From assembly GCA_949296785.1 (NCBI GenBank), contig CASFRQ010000204.1:1-11222 (forward strand): a DNA stretch of 11,222 nt, written 5' to 3'. Source of the stretch: an uncultured Alphaproteobacteria bacterium (GTDB taxonomy: Bacteria; Pseudomonadota; Alphaproteobacteria; CASFRQ01; SAAU01). Below are positions 1 to 5,524 of the stretch, one piece after another (the first letter of the stretch is position 1; each line of letters opens with the position of its first letter). The notes under the pieces are model-generated. The model was not told where the DNA came from. It ran no database searches and worked only from the letters and a program-made list of their open reading frames with translations. A program made the position numbers and the translations under genes.

Positions 1-51
1 ATCATTTAAATCATTTTCCTTTTCTCAATTGACTATTTCACAGCGACTTTA

Positions 52-95
52 CCAAAAACAAAACCATGTAAATTTTTTCATTCGGTTATTTTTGG
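52..95 (-). terminator. Imperfect hairpin downstream of the lipoprotein pair (possible terminator)
   Basis: An imperfect inverted repeat lies just past the stop codon of the minus-strand lipoprotein gene. CCAAAAA (52-58) pairs with TTTTTGG (89-95), and AACC (62-65) pairs with GGTT (84-87), around an 18-nt loop. The position suits a transcription end, but the loop is long, the stem is A/T-rich and no clean T-run follows, so it is a weak candidate. Nothing else is seen in the first 106 bases. Confidence 0.25.
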
Positions 96-106
96 CAATG
101 GAAATA

Positions 107-1396
107 TTAACGGCTTTTAATCAAAGATTCAATAATGGGAAAATTTTTTACCGATTCCGAAAAATCAGAAGAACCGGAACGATAGTTTTCCGTCACTTTT
201 AAATATTCCGGCGTTTTGGATATCTCTTTTCTTAAAAGAGAAGCGTCGGCTTTACTGACACCTTCCTCATAGTTTGCTAAAACCGCCGCCGAAAGGTAAG
301 TCTCTTTCTGCAATTTCAGATTGGAATCCAATGCATCTTCCAATTCTTGCGCCGAAAGCCCCAAACCTTCGGCATGTTCTCCGAGCATATAACGATACAG
401 TTCGTCATTCCCTTCGGCGGACAAACTACCGGATCGCCAGGAAACCAACTTAGCCAGATTTCCCAAAGCCTGTGCATCATACATTTTATTCCAGGCGGAA
501 GCTCTTTGGACCGCTCCGAATCTAACATCTTGACGAAGAGGCAACTTTTCCATTACAGACTCGTCCAACACAGCCATAACAAATGTTCCCATTGTTTCGC
601 GGCGCGCGTTTTTTTCAACATCCCGTTCCGGCAATCCGGCCTCTTTGAATATTTTTGCATTTTTTTCATACAATGCGGCATATTCCAAAAACAAAGGGTA
701 AGAATACAAACCGTTCTGGATAATTATCGTTTCACAAAAATGAGGAGAAATCTTATTCCGGAGTTGATAAATCGTATCAAAAGTAAACGCCATCATTTCC
801 GCTTCGTTCAGTTTATCCAAACTAGCAACTTGAAAAGGAGAAAGAGATGTCTTGTCTTTTGTTAAACCACTGAGTTTCATCTCATATTGCATCATATGAC
901 CCAATTCATGAGCCAAAGTAACAGGGATCCAATCCTTCTCTTTTTCGTTGAATTTGTTTTTATTTAAAACAATATCTCCTTGCCATGAGTCGTACCCTCC
1001 ATCGCTTTCCGTACCAAAATCCTTGACTTTGAATTTCATATCGGAAGGAACTCTGCGTAACAAGGCATTGCCTGATTCTATTTTTAAAAGGATTTTAAAA
1101 GCATCGGAAAGCATTTTTCTTTCCTGAGCCGACGCTTTTGTAACCTGTTTCATCAAAGTATTTAAAACTTCCCCATCTGTTCGGATATCCGTTGTCTCAG
1201 AAATCTGAAGCTGTATAGACTGAATTGCTTCCGGCGTCACCAAGGTAGAACATCCCGTCCCGGATAAGGTTATGAAACCGGCTAAAGCAAGAGCGGAAAC
1301 TCCTCTTAACAGCTTTTGTTTCAAATTGTTTGTCTTCGTTTGTTCAGCAGAAGACAAATACGGATTATTTTCTTTTTCCAATACCTTTCCTTTCAT
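107..1396 (-). CDS. Putative zinc-metallopeptidase lipoprotein (HExxH), copy 1
   Basis: This is a 429-residue protein, predicted to be a membrane-anchored lipoprotein with a metallopeptidase-like domain. A basic N-terminus (KQKLLR, near residue 30) precedes a hydrophobic stretch (33-45) and a lipobox-like GTGC ending at Cys49. Gly rather than Leu at -3 makes the lipobox slightly atypical. HELGH (His163, Glu164, His167) is the classic zinc-binding helix of gluzincin-type peptidases. SPFQVASLDKLNEAEM follows, with Glu198 or Glu200 a possible third ligand. It resembles proteins annotated as DUF6782-type putative metallopeptidases, from memory and not searched. It is a paralogue of the gene at 1406-2647, sharing RTD-EVL, ESGN-LLRR, SPFQ-ASL-KL-EAEM, ARR-TMG-FV and LS-EGND-LYR. 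It starts 9 bp after that gene's stop, so it is almost certainly co-transcribed and perhaps translationally coupled. The substrate is unknown. Confidence 0.8.
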   Translation of the reverse strand: MKGKVLEKENNPYLSSAEQTKTNNLKQKLLRGVSALALAGFITLSGTGCSTLVTPEAIQSIQLQISETTDIRTDGEVLNTLMKQVTKASAQERKMLSDAFKILLKIESGNALLRRVPSDMKFKVKDFGTESDGGYDSWQGDIVLNKNKFNEKEKDWIPVTLAHELGHMMQYEMKLSGLTKDKTSLSPFQVASLDKLNEAEMMAFTFDTIYQLRNKISPHFCETIIIQNGLYSYPLFLEYAALYEKNAKIFKEAGLPERDVEKNARRETMGTFVMAVLDESVMEKLPLRQDVRFGAVQRASAWNKMYDAQALGNLAKLVSWRSGSLSAEGNDELYRYMLGEHAEGLGLSAQELEDALDSNLKLQKETYLSAAVLANYEEGVSKADASLLRKEISKTPEYLKVTENYRSGSSDFSESVKNFPIIESLIKSR

Positions 1397-1405
1397 CTTG
1401 AAAGA

Positions 1406-2647
1406 TTAGAGACGACTGTTTGATTTTTCCGCCAGCAAAGCCAACGTTTTGACATCCGGTAAGATTTTTATTTTTTCATACAAGGTTTCTTGAACCGGAG
1501 ATAAAAAAGCCTCTTTGACGGCTTGAAATTCCTCCGTTTTGGAAACAGCCTGCCTGAAAGAAAGCAAATCTTCTTTTTGAACGTCGCCCGTCTCATAAGC
1601 GGCCAAGACGGCAGAAGGTTGATATAAGAAGTAGGCCAAATCCCTATCTTTTAAAAGGTTTTCCAACTTTTCCGCCTCCATAAAAAGACCGTCCGCGTGT
1701 TGTTTTAACAAAGAACGGTATAATGCGTCGTTTCCTTCGGAGGAAAGCGTATCGGGATAAAGCAGTAAAATACTGTCAACCGTTTGCGCTCCCTGTAAAT
1801 CATAAGACAGATCCCAGCTGAATGTTTCCATACCGTATTCGCCGCCAAATATCGGAGAAAGCATAATTTCAACAAACTCCCCCATTGTTTTTCGGCGCGC
1901 ATAAGCATCCGCGCGAGCAGGCTGCGTTCCCAGTTCTTTAAAATAATTCAGATTTTTTTCATAAGCAGCGGCATAACCTTCATACATCTTTTGACTATAA
2001 ATAATATCGTCTTGAAGAAAAATTTCTTTAAAGAACGATGTATCATTCTTTTTTACCTGATAAATCGTGTCCAAAGAATAAGCAAACATTTCCGCTTCCG
2101 TCAGCTTATTTAAACTTGCCGCCTGAAAGGGAGAAAAAGAAGTATCTTCGCCGCTTCTTTCCCCAACCCGCATGTCATCTTGAATGGCGTGACCGATTTC
2201 ATGTGCCAGAGCGACCGTCAAAAGATCCCTGTCAGCGGAAGAAAAAACATCCGGACTTAAACAAATTTTTTTATCCTGTCCGCTGTATGTTCCCAAGACA
2301 AAAGAATCTTCCGTTCTTTTTAAATCAGGAGAGACTTCAAAGTAGACTTCATCCGGCAGGCGCCGCAAAAGAATATTTCCCGACTCCGTTCCCATCAAAA
2401 CTCTCAGATTTTTTGAAAAAGCTCTTTTTTGAGAGGCCGTCATGCCGACGCACCTGTCCAAAAGGGAGTCTAAAACTTCTCTGTCCGTTCTGGTATCCTG
2501 CGCGGCCAACATATATTCCTGTAAATTTTCACGCGTTTGCAAGACTGAGGTGGAAGTACAGCCTATCCCGGCAAACATCATCGCGCCGGCCAAAGCAACA
2601 ACCGACGCCTTTCTCAACAATTTTTTTCTGAATTCGGATTCGGACAT
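1406..2647 (-). CDS. Putative zinc-metallopeptidase lipoprotein (HExxH), copy 2
   Basis: This is a 413-residue paralogue of the downstream lipoprotein and the first long gene of the pair. A short basic N-terminus (FRKKLLRK) leads into a hydrophobic segment (13-27) and a lipobox-like sequence ending at Cys30 (AGIGC), so export and lipidation are likely. HEIGH (His149, Glu150, His153) is the expected zinc site, and Glu184 or Glu186 in KLTEAEM is a candidate third ligand. The surrounding core matches its neighbour, while the C-terminal half is helical and less conserved. The ATG at 2647 has an AAGGGA ribosome site 7 bases upstream, which supports this start. A promoter and a perfect inverted repeat lie just upstream (2657-2709). 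Proteolytic activity is inferred only from the motif; a role in envelope maintenance is possible. Confidence 0.8.
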   Translation of the reverse strand: MSESEFRKKLLRKASVVALAGAMMFAGIGCTSTSVLQTRENLQEYMLAAQDTRTDREVLDSLLDRCVGMTASQKRAFSKNLRVLMGTESGNILLRRLPDEVYFEVSPDLKRTEDSFVLGTYSGQDKKICLSPDVFSSADRDLLTVALAHEIGHAIQDDMRVGERSGEDTSFSPFQAASLNKLTEAEMFAYSLDTIYQVKKNDTSFFKEIFLQDDIIYSQKMYEGYAAAYEKNLNYFKELGTQPARADAYARRKTMGEFVEIMLSPIFGGEYGMETFSWDLSYDLQGAQTVDSILLLYPDTLSSEGNDALYRSLLKQHADGLFMEAEKLENLLKDRDLAYFLYQPSAVLAAYETGDVQKEDLLSFRQAVSKTEEFQAVKEAFLSPVQETLYEKIKILPDVKTLALLAEKSNSRL

Positions 2648-2656
2648 ATGACTTTC

Positions 2657-2698
2657 CCTTATTTGTCTAAAATTACTTTAATAATCTCACAAATAAGG
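2657..2698 (-). promoter_or_regulatory. Perfect 10-bp inverted repeat in the lipoprotein leader (operator or RNA switch candidate)
   Basis: CCTTATTTGT at 2657-2666 is the exact reverse complement of ACAAATAAGG at 2689-2698, with a 22-bp spacer. The arm centres are 32 bp apart, about three helical turns. The outer arm lies between the predicted -35 and -10 boxes of the minus-strand promoter. The inner arm covers part of the ribosome site of the gene starting at 2647. The placement suits binding by a dimeric repressor. If transcription instead starts further upstream, it suits an RNA stem hiding the ribosome site. Confidence 0.5.
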
Positions 2699-2709
2699 AA
2701 AAAATTCAA
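2681..2709 (-). promoter_or_regulatory. Predicted sigma70-type promoter for the lipoprotein pair
   Basis: Read on the minus strand, TTGAAT (2704-2709) is followed by a 17-bp spacer and GATTAT (2681-2686). This would place the transcript start near 2674, about 27 bases before the start codon at 2647. One arm of the 10-bp inverted repeat sits inside the spacer. The call is based on consensus similarity only. Confidence 0.45.
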
Positions 2710-2718
2710 TTGCAAAAA

Positions 2719-2817
2719 TCAATCCCCGTACATCAGCGGCGAATTTAAAAGCAGCCAACTGGCGACAAACAGGAAGATCAGCAAAGACCATATGTATCTT
2801 TTATCAATTTTTTTCAT
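2719..2817 (-). CDS. Candidate 32-residue single-pass membrane peptide
   Basis: A short ORF runs from ATG at 2817 to TGA at 2719-2721 on the same strand as the lipoprotein pair. The peptide begins MKKIDKRYIW, with four basic residues. A hydrophobic stretch (roughly residues 9-25, including LLIFLFVASWLLL) follows, then a short polar end (NSPLMYGD). That is the typical layout of a small inner-membrane protein with its N-terminus inside. The ribosome site is weak (AAGAAAG immediately upstream). It lies 71 bp before the lipoprotein start and could be its leader cistron. No family is recognised. A chance ORF is possible in such AT-rich DNA, although a charged start followed by a clean membrane span is less expected by chance. 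Confidence 0.35.
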   Translation of the reverse strand: MKKIDKRYIWSLLIFLFVASWLLLNSPLMYGD

Positions 2818-2830
2818 ACTTTCTTTCTTA

Positions 2831-2859
2831 TTGCTTTTCCGAAAAAAAATCAATATCCT
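2831..2859 (+). promoter_or_regulatory. Predicted promoter for sfsA-like, map and radC
   Basis: TTGCTT (2831-2836), a 17-bp spacer and TATCCT (2854-2859) resemble a sigma70-type promoter. The start would fall near 2866, giving a leader of about 20 bases with an AAGGGG ribosome site (2873-2878) placed 7 bases before the ATG at 2886. It diverges from the minus-strand lipoprotein pair. Confidence 0.45.
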
Positions 2860-2885
2860 TTAAAAAAAGAATAAGGGGATAAAAG

Positions 2886-3590
2886 ATGAACTATGAAACG
2901 CTTCTGCTCGCCGGTACTCTTGAAGGGGTAAAGGACGAAACGACTCTTTTGGCCCGACTGACAACGACTAAAAAACGCGTGGAGGTTTTCGCCCCGCTTC
3001 TGTCTAAATTACTGGATGACTTTTCTCCTTTTAGAAAAATCTATGTTTCCGTGCGACGCCAGAGCTCACCCGATTCTCCCCTTTATGTTTTGGAACAAAT
3101 AGAAACGCAGGGAACTCTCGTCGCCGTTAATGAGTTAAGATTGGAAGAGGTTTTTGAGGAAGCCTTACAGAAAGGAAAACTGAAAAAACTTTCCTCTTAT
3201 CCGTCTTATAAAAAAGAGGATACTTCCGTTGCTTCCTGTCCCTTGTTGCGTTTTTATGACGAGGGGGGAAATACATGTCTTGTCATGGCTGCCGCCGGTT
3301 TTTCAAAAAAAGATGACCGTTTTGTTTATCCGGATGACATGCGTCTGCAGGCACAAATTCAGCTGACGAACCTGATTTCTTTAAAAACGGAAAAAACAAA
3401 AGCTTTTCTTTTTATCGTTTTTTTCAGGGCCGATGCGGATAAATTGTTCCTCTCCTGGCGGCAAAACCCGTCTTTTACTTATTTAATAACGCAAGCGCTT
3501 AAAAAAGGGGTGGAAATTATCCCCATGAAATGTAAAATAACCCAAAATACGATAGAAATAGAAAATGAAGTGAGTATTGATGACAAATAA
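2886..3590 (+). CDS. Degenerate SfsA-like protein
   Basis: This 234-residue protein has the length of SfsA (sugar fermentation stimulation protein). Matches run through VAVNELRLEEVFEEALQKGKL (about 79-99; VNT..NRL..EAI in SfsA), then Y-P-D (148-150; FPDAVTERG) and AFLFIVFF (173-180; AVIFFAV). They continue to LITQALKKGVEIIPMKCKI (200-218; LLSEAQQRGVEILAYKAEI). It lacks the family hallmarks: the N-terminal HCPNTG segment is replaced by VFAPLLSKL (34-42). The SRIDF and IEVKSVTL segments, which carry the PD-(D/E)xK-type residues, are replaced by SCPLLRF (117-123) and LVMAAAGFS (132-140). It is therefore probably a catalytically dead SfsA relative. It leads map with overlapping ends, as sfsA does in many alphaproteobacteria. 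The fold assignment is fairly sure; the retained role, perhaps nucleic-acid binding, is unknown. Confidence 0.7.
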   Translation: MNYETLLLAGTLEGVKDETTLLARLTTTKKRVEVFAPLLSKLLDDFSPFRKIYVSVRRQSSPDSPLYVLEQIETQGTLVAVNELRLEEVFEEALQKGKLKKLSSYPSYKKEDTSVASCPLLRFYDEGGNTCLVMAAAGFSKKDDRFVYPDDMRLQAQIQLTNLISLKTEKTKAFLFIVFFRADADKLFLSWRQNPSFTYLITQALKKGVEIIPMKCKITQNTIEIENEVSIDDK

Positions 3591-4371
3591 AAAACTTTCC
3601 ATTTACAAAGTATCCGAATTTGACGGTATGCGCAAAGCCGGTCGGCTGGCCGCCGAAACCTTAGATTATATCACGCCGTTTGTCGTTCCGGGGGTTACGA
3701 CCGGACAACTGGATGAAAAATTGGAGGAATTTATGCGGGATAACGGTGGTATCCCCGCCACCATCGGCTATCACGGCTATCCGAAAGCCAGCTGTATTTC
3801 CGCCAATCATATCGTCTGTCACGGCATTCCGGGGGATAAAGTTTTACACGAAGGAGATATCATCAATATAGACATCACGCCGATTGTGGACGGTTGGCAC
3901 GGGGACACGAGCCGGATGTACTTTGTCGGAGAAAAAATTTCCGTTAAAGCCAGAAGGCTTGTCCAAAACGCTTTTGACACCATGTGGGCCGGTATCAACG
4001 AATGTAAAATCGGCCACACTTTGGGGGACGCGGGGCATGCGATGGAAGCTTGCGCGCATCGCCAGGGTTTTTCCGTTGTGGAAGATTACTGCGGCCACGG
4101 CGTCGGCAAAGTTTTTCACGCCATGCCGAATGTTCTGAACTACGGTACACCCGGCGAAGGGGAAAAAATCCAAGAAGGAATGATTTTCACCGTGGAGCCC
4201 ATGGTGAACGCCGGCCGCAGCGCAACCTTGACCCTTTCCGACGGATGGACGGTGATTACAAAGGATCGTTCGTTATCCGCTCAGTTTGAACATTCCATCG
4301 GCATCACCGAAAAAGGGCCGGAAATTTTCACCCTTTCGCCGAAAGGATGGAACTGCCCGCCGTATAAATAA
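3580..4371 (+). CDS. map: Methionine aminopeptidase, type I
   Basis: This cytosolic enzyme removes the initiator methionine from new proteins and is normally essential. The protein is 263 residues from the ATG at 3580. All type I pita-bread metal ligands are visible: Asp98 (NIDIT), Asp109 (GDTSRMYFVG), His173 (CGHGVGK), Glu206 (FTVEPMVN) and Glu237 (QFEHSIGIT). The conserved His81 (CHGIPGD) and His180 (FHAMPNV) are present too. There is no N-terminal zinc-finger extension, which fits the short bacterial class. A TTG three bases earlier (3577) is in frame, but the ATG is the more ordinary start. The gene begins inside the end of the SfsA-like gene (11-base overlap), implying coupled translation. 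A C-terminal tail (SPKGWNCPPYK) resembles that of alphaproteobacterial homologues. Confidence 0.97.
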   Translation: MTNKKLSIYKVSEFDGMRKAGRLAAETLDYITPFVVPGVTTGQLDEKLEEFMRDNGGIPATIGYHGYPKASCISANHIVCHGIPGDKVLHEGDIINIDITPIVDGWHGDTSRMYFVGEKISVKARRLVQNAFDTMWAGINECKIGHTLGDAGHAMEACAHRQGFSVVEDYCGHGVGKVFHAMPNVLNYGTPGEGEKIQEGMIFTVEPMVNAGRSATLTLSDGWTVITKDRSLSAQFEHSIGITEKGPEIFTLSPKGWNCPPYK

Positions 4372-4393
4372 AAGAAGAGGAAGCTTTCCTCTT
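4372..4393 (+). terminator. Hairpin between map and radC
   Basis: AAGAGGAA (4375-4382) pairs perfectly with TTCCTCTT (4386-4393) across a 3-nt loop, directly after the map stop codon. A T/C-rich run follows. It could be a weak intrinsic terminator reducing readthrough into radC, or an RNA processing stem. The stem is short and the tail is not pure T. Confidence 0.4.
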
Positions 4394-4427
4394 TTCTTCC
4401 CTCCCCTTTAATTACAGAGAAAACAAA

Positions 4428-5180
4428 ATGGATGACTTGCTTTTAGACAATCTGCCCGCGCCAAAGACAAAAGAGAAAAAAGCAGCCGATTACACTGCCG
4501 GACACCGGCATCGGTTAAGAGACAAACTTCTCAATAATCCGGACAGTCTTCCGGATTATGAATTGCTGGAATTGATTTTAACCTACGCCATTCCGCGAAA
4601 AGATGTCAAACCTTTGGCTAAAGACTTGTTGAAAGCGTTCGGTTCCTTTTCGGATGTGCTTTATGCGCCGGAACACAAGCTTTATCAGATTCCTTTTTTG
4701 AAAGAAAACAGTGTCGCTTTGTTCAAAGTTATCCAGTCTTCCGTTTTAAGAATCTTAAAACAGGATGTTGCCGACACGCCCGTTTTGCAAAACTTTGACA
4801 AGCTGATTAACTACTGTAAAGCCAAAATGGTTTACAGCACGCAGGAAAGTTTCAATGTTTTCTATATGGACAACGGCTGCCATCTGATTTTGGATGAAGC
4901 GATGCAGAAAGGAACGATTGACCAGACTCCCATTTATCCTCGGGAGATTTTAAAGAAAGCCCTTGAAATCGGAGCCGTATCCGTCATCCTGTGCCATAAT
5001 CATCCGTCCGGAGATGTCACGCCGTCGGAGGCGGATATCATTATGACACAAAAAGCGGTAGAGGTCTTATCTTCGGCAGATATCCAAGTGCTTGACCATT
5101 TGATTGTTTCAAAAAAGAGTTACTGTTCTTTCAAATCCTGCGGTCTGTTGTACAAGAAAAAAGAAGGCCGGAGAAAATAA
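4428..5180 (+). CDS. radC: RadC family protein (JAMM/MPN+ domain)
   Basis: This 250-residue protein has the RadC (UPF0758) layout. A helix-hairpin-helix-like N-terminal region (about 25-80, with GHRHRLRDKLL, LPDYELLELIL and LLKAFGSFSDVL) precedes a C-terminal JAMM metal-dependent domain (about 120-242). The JAMM residues are intact: Glu157 (LDEAMQKGT), His190 and His192 (HNHPSGD), Ser200 and Asp203 (TPSEAD), plus the family motifs YPREILKKAL and DHLIVSKKSYCSF. Despite its name the family's role is unsettled; a function in recombinational repair was claimed and later questioned, and many copies travel with mobile elements. Here it lies 56 bp after map, in an arrangement typical of alphaproteobacterial chromosomes, so it is the housekeeping copy. 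The ribosome site is weak (AGAGAA, about 8 bases upstream). Confidence 0.95.
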   Translation: MDDLLLDNLPAPKTKEKKAADYTAGHRHRLRDKLLNNPDSLPDYELLELILTYAIPRKDVKPLAKDLLKAFGSFSDVLYAPEHKLYQIPFLKENSVALFKVIQSSVLRILKQDVADTPVLQNFDKLINYCKAKMVYSTQESFNVFYMDNGCHLILDEAMQKGTIDQTPIYPREILKKALEIGAVSVILCHNHPSGDVTPSEADIIMTQKAVEVLSSADIQVLDHLIVSKKSYCSFKSCGLLYKKKEGRRK

Positions 5181-5199
5181 GCTGTCAGGAAAAAATAAA

Positions 5200-5227
5200 A
5201 AAGGAAGCCGCAAATGCAGCTTCCTTT
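5200..5227 (+). terminator. Intrinsic terminator after radC
   Basis: AAAGGAAGC (5200-5208) pairs with GCTTCCTTT (5219-5227). Past one C/A mismatch, two more GC pairs close an AAAT loop. A/T-rich runs flank both sides, so it could act in both directions, ending the radC operon and any minus-strand transcript coming from the Sel1 gene. It begins about 20 bp after the radC stop. Confidence 0.8.
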
Positions 5228-5524
5228 AAAATTTAAATTTCTCCTGATTTCAGAAAAAAGATTTTTCACTTGCCATGCCGGAAGTTCTAAAACAACCGCT
5301 TCCATTTGGATTTTTGACTGTTCTTTCTTTAACCGAAAACTCATGGCAGTTGTTTGTTGACTATTTAAAGGGCTTTATCATTTTCAAACCCCGCGATATT
5401 TTTTCTGTACTTTTTTATCTCTGCCACCGGGCACAGGAAACTCACCCGTCCCGACGAAAACAGTGCCAGCCGAGAACAGACAGCTCTTGGAAACTTTTTC
5501 AAAAAAGATGGGAAACACTTCTTT
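5228..5524. other. Gene-poor spacer between convergent radC and Sel1 genes
   Basis: No gene is confidently seen here. The first part is A/T-rich. A patch at about 5430-5490 is visibly richer in GC, with short self-complementary arms: GGCAC near 5430 with GTGCC near 5464, and TCTG with CAGA outside them. A promoter-like sequence on the plus strand sits at 5354-5381. On the minus strand the frame of the Sel1 gene stays open for 46 codons after its stop (to 5384). These could be remnants, a small RNA, or chance. Confidence 0.35.
5354..5381 (+). promoter_or_regulatory. Promoter-like sequence pointing at the Sel1 gene 3' end
   Basis: TTGTTG (5354-5359), a 16-bp spacer and TATCAT (5376-5381) form a plausible promoter. 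The -10 box and the 16-bp spacing match the predicted promoter of gene A at 7048-7075. No convincing coding sequence follows on this strand, so any transcript would run through the GC-richer patch and antisense to the Sel1 gene. This is a weak call. Confidence 0.2.

Noticed and set aside
43..80. Mobile-element or attachment-site scars at the left edge, and elsewhere around the duplicated gene
   Set aside because: I looked for transposase frames, terminal inverted repeats and tRNA ends and found none; the duplication is better explained by recombination.
347..2631. Plus-strand reading frames of 172 and 197 codons opposite the two lipoprotein genes
   Set aside because: They lie entirely within the minus-strand lipoproteins, have no ribosome site or recognisable domain, and have low-complexity basic or aromatic content typical of antisense frames.
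2648..2863. A 71-codon plus-strand frame with a hydrophobic end
   Set aside because: Its hydrophobic end is encoded by T-rich DNA, it lacks a ribosome site, and the opposite strand offers a better small ORF together with promoter elements.
3577..3579. TTG at 3577 as the start of map
   Set aside because: The adjacent in-frame ATG at 3580 is the more usual start and only one residue is gained.
5390..5500. RNase P RNA, tmRNA or SRP RNA in the GC-richer patch
   Set aside because: None of the conserved cores could be found on either strand (such as GAGGAAAGTCC for RNase P, the TTCGA-type tmRNA end, or GGAAGGAAGCA of SRP RNA), and the space is short.
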